A DNA stretch of 36,066 nucleotides from Candidatus Sulfopaludibacter sp. SbA3 (GCA_945861625.1 CAMAVI010000032.1:1-36066); one strand, 5' to 3'. Shown: positions 8,608 to 16,505, numbered from the stretch's first letter. Made by a program: numbers and translations. The notes: generated by a model not told the origin, from the sequence alone.

Positions 8608-8624
8608 TTAGTGGCTCGTGTCAA
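8596..8624 (-). promoter_or_regulatory. Consensus sigma-70 promoter of marR
   Basis: On the minus strand a perfect -35 (TTGACA, at 8619-8624) and a perfect -10 (TATAAT, at 8596-8601) are separated by exactly 17 bp. Both elements lie in the two palindromic operators. Only 7 nt separate the -10 from the ATG at 8588, placing the transcription start at or within about 1 nt of the start codon. Confidence 0.85.
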
Positions 8625-8635
8625 TAACGTTGACA
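8619..8635. promoter_or_regulatory. Palindromic operator 2 of the MarR-type regulator
   Basis: TGTCAA-TAACG-TTGACA, with the same 6-bp arms and 5-bp spacer as operator 1. Its left arm is the -35 hexamer of the marR promoter on the minus strand. The two sites together cover both promoter hexamers. Confidence 0.75.
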
Positions 8636-8653
8636 ATCGTTTTTCTGGTGGAT

Positions 8654-9649
8654 CTAAAACTTTGGCGCGTAGTAACCGCGGCGGGCGCGCACGAGCAGGT
8701 CCTTGCGGTTCTTCACGCGGATGTCCACGGGATGGTATTGCCCGTCGGCGTTGAGGGGTTCGGGACGGTAAAATACGTTGTACTGGTGGCGCAGCTCGTT
8801 GGCGATATTTTCAAATGACTGCGTCAGGTCCGTCGATTTAAACGGAAAAAACGCCAGCCCGCCGGTCTCTTCGGCGAAGTAGCGCAGAATCTTGTCGCCG
8901 TCGGTCGGAATGCGCGAAATATTCGTGGAAATCGTATAAATCACCACATCGGCCTTATGCGCCATCTCCAGAGCCTGCGCGCGCGACAAGCGGCTGTCGT
9001 TGTCCTCGCCATCGGTCAGAACCACGATGGCGCGGCGCGCCTTGTCGCGGGACTGATCGGCCTCCATCAGCTTTTCCTTGCAGGCGAAATAAATCGCATC
9101 ATAGAGCGCCGTGCCGCCGCCGGGGCGGAGATTGCGGATGGCCTTGCCTAACTGTTCGGCGCTGTCGGTGAGGTCGGAAACCAATTCCGCGGCGCTGTCG
9201 AAGCTCACCACCATGCCCTTATCCTGCCCGGGACGGATGACTGCATTCACAAACTCGGTTGCGGCCTCCTGCTGGAAACGGAAGCGGTCGCGAATACTGT
9301 TGCTGGTGTCGATCAGGATGCCGATACGCAGTGGAACATCCGTTTCGGCGGTGAATTCGAGAACTTTCTGAGGCTTCTTGCTCTCGGCGACGTCGAAGTC
9401 ATCCTTGTTCAGGTCGGTAACGAAGCGGCCCTTCTTGTCGGAAACGGTAAACAGCAGGTTGACGCGGGTCACGTCCAGAGTGATCCGCGCACCCAGGTCT
9501 TCCTCCGCCGGGATCGCCTTGGGGGCCGCGGCCGGCCGCGCTGGCGGTACTTGGCGGGAAGGCAGGGAAGGAACCTGCGCCTTCGACGAAGGAGCTTGGG
9601 TCAACAGTGCCAGGAGTAGGCCGACGATCACAACCAGAGACGGCTTCAT
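8654..9649 (-). CDS. Secreted VWFA-related protein (Acidobacteria-type, TIGR03436)
   Basis: A 331-residue protein with an N-terminal signal peptide (hydrophobic residues 4-17, likely cut after SSKA-Q), a Pro/Ala-rich linker, a short beta domain (55-100; VNLLFTVSDKKGRFVTDLNKDDF) and a von Willebrand A domain (105-300). The metal-binding MIDAS residues are present: DTSNS at 114-118, Thr180 in GGGTALYD, and the TDGED loop at 212-216. The C-terminus (Y-x-V-x-Y-x-P through VRARRGYYAPK) is typical of this family, which is expanded in Acidobacteria and nearly specific to them. Role unknown; adhesion or envelope assembly is plausible. A TATAAT lies only 9 nt before the ATG and no Shine-Dalgarno is seen. 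Confidence 0.92.
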   Translation of the reverse strand: MKPSLVVIVGLLLALLTQAPSSKAQVPSLPSRQVPPARPAAAPKAIPAEEDLGARITLDVTRVNLLFTVSDKKGRFVTDLNKDDFDVAESKKPQKVLEFTAETDVPLRIGILIDTSNSIRDRFRFQQEAATEFVNAVIRPGQDKGMVVSFDSAAELVSDLTDSAEQLGKAIRNLRPGGGTALYDAIYFACKEKLMEADQSRDKARRAIVVLTDGEDNDSRLSRAQALEMAHKADVVIYTISTNISRIPTDGDKILRYFAEETGGLAFFPFKSTDLTQSFENIANELRHQYNVFYRPEPLNADGQYHPVDIRVKNRKDLLVRARRGYYAPKF

Positions 9650-9658
9650 ACCAAATCA

Positions 9659-9664
9659 ATTATA
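9659..9664 (-). promoter_or_regulatory. -10 element of the VWFA gene, near-leaderless start
   Basis: A perfect TATAAT on the minus strand lies 9 nt before the ATG at 9649. The -35 region 17 bp upstream is poor (CAGTAA). The predicted transcript would start about 3 nt before the ATG, and no ribosome-binding sequence is present. Confidence 0.5.
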
Positions 9665-9681
9665 CGTCGGGCCGTCAGTGG

Positions 9682-11016
9682 TTACTGGATTTCAGGGGAG
9701 TCACGGGGAGCATCGAAGCCGGAGCGCCGCCGCAAGTAGAGATTCATCAACCACACCAGCCCGGCGACCAGTGTCACCGCCATCAGCCCGCGCAGCGCGC
9801 TCGCCAGCCATACGGCGTCAAAACTCGGCCATCCGTAGTGAAATTTACGCAATACATCGGCACGGTCCAACATCCAGTGCCAGGCCGTGTGCGCGATGAA
9901 AGCGGAGAGAATCAGCGTGCCGGCCCGTTCGGTGACTACGTAGCGGAACAACAACTGAAGCACCGGGATAAGCACTGCCAACACCAGCAGTTGGCCGAAT
10001 TCGATGCCGACATTGAATGACAGCAGCGAGGTAATCAGGTGAGTGCCCGCGAACTGCAACGTCTGCCGCAGGGCGAAGGAAAATCCGAAGCCGTGGACCA
10101 GTCCAAAGCCGAAGGCCACCATCCAGCGCCGGTGCACGGTCCCCGCGCCAATGCTGTTCTCGATGGCCATGTAGACGATGGACGCCGCGATCAGTGTTTC
10201 AATCAGCGGCGGGAACCACAGCGCGTCCGGAGCCAATCCATACGCCGAGCCGATGAGAGTAATCGAATGCGCGACCGTGAAGCCGGTGACGATGGGCACC
10301 AGCAGCCGGAAGCGGCGGAAGGGAATCACCAGACAGAACAGGAACAGCAGGTGATCGGTGCCGTCCAGGATGTGCCGGAAGCCCTCGACGATAAAACGTC
10401 CGGCGGCTTGCGTCCAGTTCGGATCCAGCCGCACCAGACCGGGATCGTCGGTGAACTCATACGCCCGCTCGACGCCGCCCGGCAAAATGGCGCGCAAGAC
10501 GGTGAGCACGCGCACTCCCAGCTTGGACAATGCGGGCTGGATGGAAAACGCGGCGGTTTCCGATTGAATGGGGTATTCAAACAGGACATCCACGAACGTC
10601 TGGTTCCACACCACGTTCGTTTCATTCGTCAGCTCGGGGCCGCTGAAATGCGCGAGCGCCTGTTCGTAGGTCAGAAACGACTTGTCGGATTCGAGCGCGA
10701 TGCGGATTTTCTCAACGCGCGGCTTTGGCAGCAGCGTGCCTTCTTCGTAAACATCGATGGCATCCGACAACCAGACCTTCACCGCGGGTGGCAACAGGGG
10801 TCCGGCGTTTTCGAAATCCAGATAGCCCCGGCCGCGTTCCGGCAAAACCACATCCTGCATGGCCGCCATGGGGGTCCGCACCAGAAGCCGCAGCCTCTGG
10901 CCCTCGGGTTTCAGGAACGCACGGACGGTTACGTCGTTAGGAGCATCATGCGCGAAGACGCGAAAAGGAGCAAGCAGGGCCAGCGCCGCCAACCGCACCC
11001 ATCGCGTCTTCCGCAT
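9682..11016 (-). CDS. HupE/UreJ-like membrane protein
   Basis: A 444-residue protein with a signal peptide (MRKTRWVRLAALALLAPFRVFA, then HDAP), a periplasmic beta-rich domain (25-200) and a C-terminal membrane domain with about six helices. The latter contains the HupE/UreJ_2 signature GFRHILDGTDHLLFL and a later HGFGFSFAL segment; conserved His and Asp residues in these proteins are thought to handle metal ions. Related small HupE/UreJ proteins transport nickel, but the long version with an N-terminal domain has no firm function. The frame is open to 11070; the ATG at 11016 is chosen because the signal peptide starts there and a purine tract (GGGAAGCGAGAG) precedes it. The YbhB-like gene ends 19 bp upstream, so the two form an operon. 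Confidence 0.85.
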   Translation of the reverse strand: MRKTRWVRLAALALLAPFRVFAHDAPNDVTVRAFLKPEGQRLRLLVRTPMAAMQDVVLPERGRGYLDFENAGPLLPPAVKVWLSDAIDVYEEGTLLPKPRVEKIRIALESDKSFLTYEQALAHFSGPELTNETNVVWNQTFVDVLFEYPIQSETAAFSIQPALSKLGVRVLTVLRAILPGGVERAYEFTDDPGLVRLDPNWTQAAGRFIVEGFRHILDGTDHLLFLFCLVIPFRRFRLLVPIVTGFTVAHSITLIGSAYGLAPDALWFPPLIETLIAASIVYMAIENSIGAGTVHRRWMVAFGFGLVHGFGFSFALRQTLQFAGTHLITSLLSFNVGIEFGQLLVLAVLIPVLQLLFRYVVTERAGTLILSAFIAHTAWHWMLDRADVLRKFHYGWPSFDAVWLASALRGLMAVTLVAGLVWLMNLYLRRRSGFDAPRDSPEIQ

Positions 11017-11035
11017 GCACTCTCGCTTCCCGTTA

Positions 11036-11593
11036 CTACTGGGCGCGCTTAAAGAGTTGGACGAACACACCCGTGCCCAGGATGTGGCCGTCGATGGCCT
11101 TCATGGCATCGGCGCGGGTCGCGTCGGCGCCCAGGTTCAGCTTGGTATCCAGCGCGTACAGCTCAAAAGTGTAGTGGTGATAGAGCGCGGGAGGAGCGCA
11201 GGGTCCGAAGTAACCCATAAAGCCGCGAATATTCTTGAGCTGCTTGGCGCCGTTGGGCAGGTCGCCGTTGGGCAGGTTCTCGGCCAGATCCTTGGCGTCG
11301 GCGGGAATGTTGTAGATGAACCAGTGAGTGATGTCGTAGATGCCTTTTTGCGGATGCGGTTCGGGGTCGTGCAGCAGGATCGCGAAGCTCTGCGTCCCGG
11401 CCGGCGTATTGGTCCACTGAATCTGCGGGGAAACGCCCGAGGGCGCGTTGCTGCAGGAGAACTTGACCGGCAACTCGGTGCCGTCCTTCAGCGCGGGTAT
11501 GGTCATGGTCAACGGCGGCGGTGGTGGGGCGGCCTGGCCAAAGGCGAGGGACGCGGCTGCCAGCAACCCCGCGCAAAGTAGAAACTTTTTCAT
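11036..11593 (-). CDS. Exported YbhB/YbcL-type (PEBP/Raf kinase inhibitor-like) protein
   Basis: A 185-residue PEBP-fold protein with a signal peptide (MKKFLLCAGLLAAASLAFG). The ligand-pocket motifs are present: SPQIQWTNTPAGTQSFAILLHDPEP, DITHWFIYNIP, and GPCAPPALYHHYTFELYALD. Bacterial YbhB/YbcL proteins bind anionic or phospholipid-like ligands, but their role is mostly unknown. It has AAGGAG 11 nt before the ATG, and a good promoter lies just upstream. It is followed 19 bp later by the HupE-like gene. Confidence 0.93.
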   Translation of the reverse strand: MKKFLLCAGLLAAASLAFGQAAPPPPPLTMTIPALKDGTELPVKFSCSNAPSGVSPQIQWTNTPAGTQSFAILLHDPEPHPQKGIYDITHWFIYNIPADAKDLAENLPNGDLPNGAKQLKNIRGFMGYFGPCAPPALYHHYTFELYALDTKLNLGADATRADAMKAIDGHILGTGVFVQLFKRAQ

Positions 11594-11616
11594 AGTAGAT
11601 TTACTCCTTCTTGTTA

Positions 11617-11645
11617 ATAATACGGGATAGACTGGCCTTTCTCAA
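11617..11645 (-). promoter_or_regulatory. Promoter of the ybhB-like/hupE-like operon
   Basis: On the minus strand a -35 TTGAGA (11640-11645) and a -10 TATTAT (11617-11622) are 17 bp apart. This gives a leader of about 18 nt containing AAGGAG before the ATG at 11593. Confidence 0.7.
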
Positions 11646-11705
11646 TCTTCGCGGCGCGCTTTTCTGATAGCCTGGAGCACAGAGTTCCGGATGGAGGGAA
11701 CTTCC

Positions 11706-12980
11706 ATGCTCACCACTGCACGACCAGCCATCGCCCTGCTGCTTTGCGCCACGCTGGCGCCGCCGTCTTTTGGTGCATCCCTCACGCTGTCCAAACCGGA
11801 GGACGCCGGGTTCTCATCGGAACGGTTGAAACGCATTGGCCCCGTGGTGCAACGCCACGTCGAGGCGAAGGACCTCGCCGGCGCGGTAACTCTGCTGGCC
11901 CGCAAAGGCAAGGTCGTGCACTTTGCGGCGCAGGGCAATATGGATTTCGATTCGGGCAAGCCGGTACGCACCGACACGCTGTTCCGCCTGGCTTCCATGA
12001 CCAAGCCGATCACCGCCGTCGCCGTGCTCATGATGATGGAGGAAGGCAAGCTGGTGTTGAGCGATCCTGTCTCCAAGTACATCCCCGAGTTCAAGAACCC
12101 GAAGGTCGCCATGTGGAACCTGCCGAATGACCCCAGGGGAGCGGGCGTGCGGCTGGTCAGCGCGGACCGCGAGGTCACGTTGCAGCATCTGCTCACCCAT
12201 ACAGCCGGACTGACGGTCAGCCCGGAAGGCCCCGCAGCCGATTTTTTCCGCAAGGCGAACCTGTCACAGGAAGGGATTTCGCTCGCGGAATTGACCAAGC
12301 GGGTGGGCGGACTCCCGCTGAGCTTCCAACCCGGCACGCAATTCCTGTATACGGGGACGTACGGATTCGCGGTGCTTGGCCGCGTTGTCGAAATTGTCAG
12401 CGGCATGACCCTGGACCAGTTCTTCCGGCAGCGGATTTTCGCGCCGCTGGCGATGAACAACACATTCTTCAACATCCCGGCGAATCGCCTGGCGGATGTG
12501 GCGCAGGTGTACTTGCGAACCGAGCAAGGACTCGCCAAGCAGAACCCACCGAAGCCGCTGCCCGCTGGAGTGGATCTCTATAATGGCGCGGGCGGACTAA
12601 CGGGCTCGGCGGAAGATTACTTGCAGTTCTGCCAGATGCTCTTGAACGGCGGACAGTGGAACGGCGCGCGGCTGCTCAGCCGCAAGTCGGTGGAGATGAT
12701 GAGCGACAACGCCGTCGGCGATCTGGATCTGGCGAATTATCCCGAGCCCGGGCAAAATCTGCGCGGCTACGGCTTCGGCCTCGGCGTGCGCGTCCGCAAG
12801 AGCAATGGCGCCAGCGGTTGGCTCGGCAGCGTGGGTGATTATGGATGGGCCGGCGCGAACGGCACGTACTTCTGGATCGATCCCAAGGAGCAGATCATCG
12901 GGATGGTGATGATGTCCACGCGAGTCGGTATCCTGCGCACGGAATTCCCCAATGCCGTGTATCAGGCGCTGGTGGATTAG
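11706..12980 (+). CDS. Exported serine hydrolase (class C beta-lactamase/esterase fold)
   Basis: A 424-residue protein with a signal peptide (residues 1-24, ending PPSFGA-S). The catalytic SxxK tetrad is SMTK within LFRLASMTKPITAVAV. The second motif, normally YxN, reads YTG in FLYTGTYGFAVLGR, so the usual Asn is replaced by Gly. The third-motif region is GDYGWAGANGTYFWIDP. This pattern fits the EstB-like esterases and related hydrolases better than true beta-lactamases; the substrate is unknown. The frame begins at 11691, but the ATG at 11706 has GGAGGG 8 nt upstream and leads straight into the signal peptide. The VOC-cupin gene follows 9 bp later, so they are probably co-transcribed. Confidence 0.88.
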   Translation: MLTTARPAIALLLCATLAPPSFGASLTLSKPEDAGFSSERLKRIGPVVQRHVEAKDLAGAVTLLARKGKVVHFAAQGNMDFDSGKPVRTDTLFRLASMTKPITAVAVLMMMEEGKLVLSDPVSKYIPEFKNPKVAMWNLPNDPRGAGVRLVSADREVTLQHLLTHTAGLTVSPEGPAADFFRKANLSQEGISLAELTKRVGGLPLSFQPGTQFLYTGTYGFAVLGRVVEIVSGMTLDQFFRQRIFAPLAMNNTFFNIPANRLADVAQVYLRTEQGLAKQNPPKPLPAGVDLYNGAGGLTGSAEDYLQFCQMLLNGGQWNGARLLSRKSVEMMSDNAVGDLDLANYPEPGQNLRGYGFGLGVRVRKSNGASGWLGSVGDYGWAGANGTYFWIDPKEQIIGMVMMSTRVGILRTEFPNAVYQALVD

Positions 12981-12989
12981 ATCAACGGC

Positions 12990-14189
12990 ATGAGAAGAAT
13001 CACGAAGGCCGCGGTAGTGGCCGCCGTATTCGCGGTGGTCGCCGCGGCGTCTGTACCGCAACTGGCCGCGCCCAACGAGATGGGCGTATCCATGGGCGTG
13101 GTCCAAATGACTGCGCCGGATGTGGAAGCCGCCAAGAAATTCTGGGTCACGATGGGCGGGGTCGCCGGCAAGCTGGGTCCGAACACGGTGGTGCGGTTTC
13201 CGGGAGTCGTGCTGCGCATCTCTCAGGGGACGCCGTCGGGGCCGTCGGTGGGCTCAGCGGTTAATCATATTGCGTTCGCCGCGCGCGATGTGAAGGCGTC
13301 CATGGAAAAGTGGAAGGCTGCGGGATTGAGGACCATGCCTCTCACGATTCCCGATCAGGGTTTCCTGTTCACGCCCGGCGATCTGGTTCGCGTGGAGGTC
13401 CTCGAAGACCAGGTGATGTTGAATCCCATCGCATTCCACCACGTGCACTTCAATGTGGTGGAAAAGTCCGGCGAGATCGCCGCCATGCAGGCGTGGTACG
13501 CGAAGGTCTTCGGCGCAAAACCGGGCATGCGCAAGGAATTCCAGTCCGGCAATCTCCCCGGCGTGAACCTGACTTACGCAAAAGCGGCTCCCGGCATGAC
13601 AACCCTCGCGCCCACCAAGGGCCGCGCCGTGGACCACATTGGATTCGAAGTGGAGAACCTGGAAGCCTTCTGCAAGAAGGCCGAAGCCAGCGGCGTTAAG
13701 TTCGACGTGCCGTTCGCGGCGCGGCCGGAACTGGGCATCTCGCAAGCCTTCCTGAACGACGCTTGGGGCAATACGATCGAGCTGACCGAGGGTCTGTTCC
13801 GGTCTTCAACCGAGGTTCGCTACTACAGCGCCAAGCAAGGCTATAAGACATTTGCCAAGGACCCCAAGGCGCCCGGCAGCTCCTCCAACGGTCCCGCGGG
13901 AACCCTACTGGGCTTCAAGGACAACCCGCCGTTCCAGGTCACCATCCGCCGCCACGATGAGGGCAATGAGCCGGAAATCCACGAAGACCACTGGCACATT
14001 TTCTACGTGCTGGAGGGTGACGCTACGTTCGTCACCGGAGGCAAGTGGGTGGGCAAGGTCATTGAGGGCGGGCAGACGGTGAAGCTTGAAAAAGGGAGCA
14101 TCATCGTGGTCCCGTCGGGCATCCCCCACTGGTTCAAGGATGTGCCCCATTCCCCTTGGATTGCTTTTGGCGTAGAATATCAGGATTGA
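12990..14189 (+). CDS. Exported VOC-VOC-cupin fusion protein
   Basis: A 399-residue protein with an N-terminal export segment (MRRITKAAVVAAVFAVVAAA), two vicinal-oxygen-chelate domains (about 33-140 and 148-270) and a C-terminal cupin barrel (about 310-399). VOC features include VNHIAFAARDVKASMEKWKAA and the second-domain metal-ligand-like HHVHFNVVEKS and VDHIGFEVENL. The cupin shows HEDHWHIFYVLEGDATFVTGG and the late GIPHWF motif, so metal-binding His residues are present. Both folds bind divalent metals and serve as dioxygenases, isomerases or lyases. No reaction can be assigned. The order, with a VOC pair exported and joined to a cupin, is unusual. It sits 9 bp after the serine hydrolase and 44 bp before the NHL gene. 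Confidence 0.85.
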   Translation: MRRITKAAVVAAVFAVVAAASVPQLAAPNEMGVSMGVVQMTAPDVEAAKKFWVTMGGVAGKLGPNTVVRFPGVVLRISQGTPSGPSVGSAVNHIAFAARDVKASMEKWKAAGLRTMPLTIPDQGFLFTPGDLVRVEVLEDQVMLNPIAFHHVHFNVVEKSGEIAAMQAWYAKVFGAKPGMRKEFQSGNLPGVNLTYAKAAPGMTTLAPTKGRAVDHIGFEVENLEAFCKKAEASGVKFDVPFAARPELGISQAFLNDAWGNTIELTEGLFRSSTEVRYYSAKQGYKTFAKDPKAPGSSSNGPAGTLLGFKDNPPFQVTIRRHDEGNEPEIHEDHWHIFYVLEGDATFVTGGKWVGKVIEGGQTVKLEKGSIIVVPSGIPHWFKDVPHSPWIAFGVEYQD

Positions 14190-14233
14190 AGCTATGGATC
14201 CGTTAGGAACCAAAGTTTGAAAAGGAGAGTCAC

Positions 14234-15496
14234 ATGAAGAAGCGTGACATTTACATAGGTCTCGGTTTTCTGGCGGTGCTGGCCGCGCTGGGCGCGGGCT
14301 CGCTGATGCTCGAAGAGAAGAGCGTAGTGCAGGCTGCCGGCGTTATGGCGCCGCGATTTGAAGTGGATCCCATGTGGCCCAAGCCCATGCCGAATCACTG
14401 GCTCATTGGCAACACGATTGGCGTGGACGTAGACGCCAAAGAGAACGTCTGGATCATCCATCGCGCCGGATCGCTGGAACGCGGCGAGTTGCACCTGACG
14501 GCCGGGATCTCGCAGTGCTGCGCGGCCGCGCCTCCGATTCTGGTGTTCGACCAGGCCGGTAATCTGATCAAGAACTGGGGCGGCCCCGGGCAGGGTTACA
14601 ACTGGCCGGACTCCAATCACGGCGTGACCATCGACTTCAAAGGGAACGTGTGGATCGGCGGCAATGGCCGTGGCCCGCAAAGCGCACGCGGCACCGTCGG
14701 CGGCGAGGATGAAACCCTGGACACTGGCAAGAAGAAGGGCAGCGTCCGCGTCGATCCGTTCGCCGACAACATGGTGCTCAAGTTCACCCAGGAGGGCAAG
14801 TTCCTGATGCAGATCGGCAAGCCGAAGCAGAGCAAGGGCAGCAATGACACCGAAAACCTGCGGCTGCCGGCCAAGACCTTCGTCGATGCGCAGACCAACG
14901 AACTGTATGTGGCCGACGGCTACGGCAACCACCGCGTGATTGTGTACGACGCCGAGACGGGTAAGTACAAACGGCATTGGGGCGCCTACGGAAAGGTTCC
15001 GAGCGACGATCCGATGCCGGCCTATAATCCCACGGCTCCTCCCGACCAGCAGTTCCGCAATCCGGTGCACTGCGTCGTGATGTCGGTCGACCGCCTGCTG
15101 TATGTCTGCGACCGCCAGGGCGATCGCGTGCAGGTCTTCAAACCGGACGGGACCTTCGTGAAGGAAATGTATTACGCGAAGGAAACCTTGGGTTCCGGCT
15201 CGGCGTGGGATTTAGTGCTGTCCAAGGACGCCCAGCAGAAGTACATGTACCTGGCCGACGGCGAGAATGACCGCGTGCACATCATCGAACGCCAGTCCAT
15301 GGAACTGTTGACCACCTTCGGCGAAGGCGGACGGCAGCCCGGTATGTTCTACGGGGTGCATAGCCTCGCCGTGGATTCCAAGGGCAACCTCTATACCACC
15401 GAAACCTATCGCGGCCAGCGCCTCCAGAAATTTGTCTACAAGGGTCTGGCCCCGGTGACCGCCAAGGATCAGGGCACACTCTGGCCGAAGAAGTAA
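14234..15496 (+). CDS. Exported NHL-repeat six-bladed beta-propeller
   Basis: A 420-residue protein with an N-terminal hydrophobic segment (IYIGLGFLAVLAALGAGSLML) that is a signal peptide or anchor. It is followed by NHL-type blades, each with a G-(V/A)-x-(V/I)-D-x-x-G-N-(V/L)-(W/Y) pattern: IGVDVDAKENVWI, HGVTIDFKGNVWIGG, TNELYVADGYGNHRVIVYD, LLYVCDRQGDRVQVF, YMYLADGENDRVHII and HSLAVDSKGNLYTTE. The blade pattern resembles peptidyl-alpha-hydroxyglycine alpha-amidating lyase and related propellers, but I cannot confirm catalytic residues. AAAGGAGAG lies 6 nt before the ATG. A terminator follows at 15520. Confidence 0.87.
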   Translation: MKKRDIYIGLGFLAVLAALGAGSLMLEEKSVVQAAGVMAPRFEVDPMWPKPMPNHWLIGNTIGVDVDAKENVWIIHRAGSLERGELHLTAGISQCCAAAPPILVFDQAGNLIKNWGGPGQGYNWPDSNHGVTIDFKGNVWIGGNGRGPQSARGTVGGEDETLDTGKKKGSVRVDPFADNMVLKFTQEGKFLMQIGKPKQSKGSNDTENLRLPAKTFVDAQTNELYVADGYGNHRVIVYDAETGKYKRHWGAYGKVPSDDPMPAYNPTAPPDQQFRNPVHCVVMSVDRLLYVCDRQGDRVQVFKPDGTFVKEMYYAKETLGSGSAWDLVLSKDAQQKYMYLADGENDRVHIIERQSMELLTTFGEGGRQPGMFYGVHSLAVDSKGNLYTTETYRGQRLQKFVYKGLAPVTAKDQGTLWPKK

Positions 15497-15519
15497 GCGG
15501 CCGGACGTAGCGATTATTC

Positions 15520-15564
15520 ACGAGCCCTGGGGAAGATACCCTTCCTCGGGGCTCGTTGCATTTT
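15520..15564 (+). terminator. Terminator after the NHL propeller gene
   Basis: A 16-nt stem (15520-15535 with 15541-15556, two G-T wobble pairs) with an ATACC loop is followed by TGCATTTT. It lies 23 bp after the stop and separates the propeller gene from the next VOC gene, whose ATG is 14 bp downstream. Confidence 0.7.
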
Positions 15565-15577
15565 GGGAGGGGGCGTC

Positions 15578-16057
15578 ATGAAGAAGACCATGAACACACG
15601 GCGGAGTTTTATCCACGGTGCGGCCGGTGCTATTGCGGCGGGAGCCCCGGCTCTAGGCCAACAGAGCGGACGCGTGCGCGGATTCGATCACGTCGCGGTG
15701 CCGATGCAGAACACGGCAGCGATGGTCGCCTTTTACAAGTCGCTCGGTTGGGATGTGGTCGACAATGGAACCGCCTTTTCGGTTTACTGCGGCGACAACA
15801 TGATCAACTTCCATAAGCCGGAGCGCTGGCCTGACCCGAAGTTCACCAACCGTGCTCCCGCCGCGCGGCCTCCGTGCGGCGATTTCTGTTTCGTCTGGGA
15901 GGGGTCGCAGGCGTCGCTCAAGGCGATGCTCGATAAGGCGAATGCCAAGATCATTGAAGGGCCCGGTCCCCGCCGCGGCGGCCGCCGGAAAATGGGATCG
16001 AGCACCTACGTGCGCGACCCGGACGGCAATTTGCTGGAGTTCATGCTTTACTCCTGA
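15578..16057 (+). CDS. Tat-exported single-domain VOC protein
   Basis: A 159-residue protein with a twin-arginine signal (residues 7-12, TRRSFI, then a hydrophobic Ala/Gly run ending ALG-Q) and one VOC domain (about 35-157). The domain opens with FDHVAVPMQNTAAMVAFYKSLGW and ends with YVRDPDGNLLEFMLY, the usual glyoxalase/dioxygenase-fold signature with His and Glu ligands. Tat export implies folding, and perhaps metal loading, before translocation. Substrate unknown. The frame is open from a TTG at 15563, but the ATG at 15578 has GGGAGGGGG 4 nt upstream. This is the second of three exported VOC proteins in the window. Confidence 0.9.
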   Translation: MKKTMNTRRSFIHGAAGAIAAGAPALGQQSGRVRGFDHVAVPMQNTAAMVAFYKSLGWDVVDNGTAFSVYCGDNMINFHKPERWPDPKFTNRAPAARPPCGDFCFVWEGSQASLKAMLDKANAKIIEGPGPRRGGRRKMGSSTYVRDPDGNLLEFMLYS

Positions 16058-16429
16058 GCTAAGGCCGCTACCGGCCGGGTGCAATCCAATTTGTTCGGCC
16101 TGGCGTGATGCCCTGGCCTAAAAGCACCGGCGTGCCGGTGGACCGCAGCCAGGCTTCCGTAGTCAAGTTCGTATTACTTCCCTATTTCCACCATTCAGAT
16201 CTTGGGCAGTGGATTGCATCCCGCACAAGGGGGTGACCAATGACACTGATTCCAATCTTCCTCACGGCCGCGGCGCTTTTGCTTGCGGGGTGCGCGATCT
16301 GGATTTACTGTCGCGGATAAGGTCACCGGGGCTAGGGCGCGTCCAGACAGTGGGCAATCGCGATTTGGCGGCCCGATCCACAGTGGCGGGTCCGGGCGCC
16401 AATGGTACGATGAAGCGAATATCCCCAAA
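16058..16429. other. Intergenic stretch with one possible micro-ORF
   Basis: A 372-bp interval between the VOC gene and tRNA-Ile2. It holds a GC-rich 7-bp inverted repeat at 16125-16140 without a T run, and the micro-ORF at 16240-16320. Longer frames on either strand have unprotein-like translations. A weak -10-like TACGAT at 16406-16411 could serve the tRNA, but no clear -35 is present. Confidence 0.5.
16240..16320 (+). CDS. Possible 26-residue hydrophobic micro-protein
   Basis: ATG to TAA encodes 26 residues, almost all hydrophobic from residue 4 to 23 (LIPIFLTAAALLLAGCAIWI), ending in YCRG. It would be a single membrane helix; LLAGC also resembles a lipobox. AGGGGGTGA lies 3-11 nt before the ATG, a fair ribosome site. 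It stands alone between the VOC gene and the tRNA. A chance frame is possible at this length. Confidence 0.4.
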   Translation: MTLIPIFLTAAALLLAGCAIWIYCRG

Positions 16430-16505
16430 GGGCCCTTAGCACAGCGGTTAGTGCAGCGGACTCATAATCCGTTGGTCGATGGTTCGAATCCATCAGGGCC
16501 CACCA
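16430..16505 (+). tRNA. tRNA-Ile2 (anticodon CAU, lysidine-modified type)
   Basis: A 76-nt tRNA with encoded CCA. The 7-bp acceptor stem GGGCCCT/AGGGCCC, D stem GCAC/GTGC, anticodon stem GCGGA/TCCGT with loop CTCATAA (CAT at 16463-16465), and T arm GATGG-TTCGAAT-CCATC all form. The body resembles the E. coli tRNA-Ile2 that TilS modifies to read AUA, not elongator or initiator Met tRNA, so I call it Ile2. Its 3' half is duplicated at 18539-18583, marking it as the attachment site of the following island. Confidence 0.93.
16461..16505 (+). repeat. Left attachment-like repeat (3' half of tRNA-Ile2)
   Basis: 45 bp from the anticodon loop to the CCA end. It is repeated at 18539-18583 with one difference (C at 16469, T in the copy). 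Tyrosine recombinases typically cross over in tRNA anticodon or T loops and leave this pattern; the functional tRNA is kept on this side. Confidence 0.88.

Noticed and set aside
10039-11052. 337-residue plus-strand frame opposite the HupE-like gene
   Set aside because: Gln/Arg/His-rich with no domain; the minus frame has a signal peptide and the HupE motif.
16125-16140. Terminator after the VOC gene
   Set aside because: A 7-bp GC-rich inverted repeat with a 2-nt loop and no T run; too weak to call.
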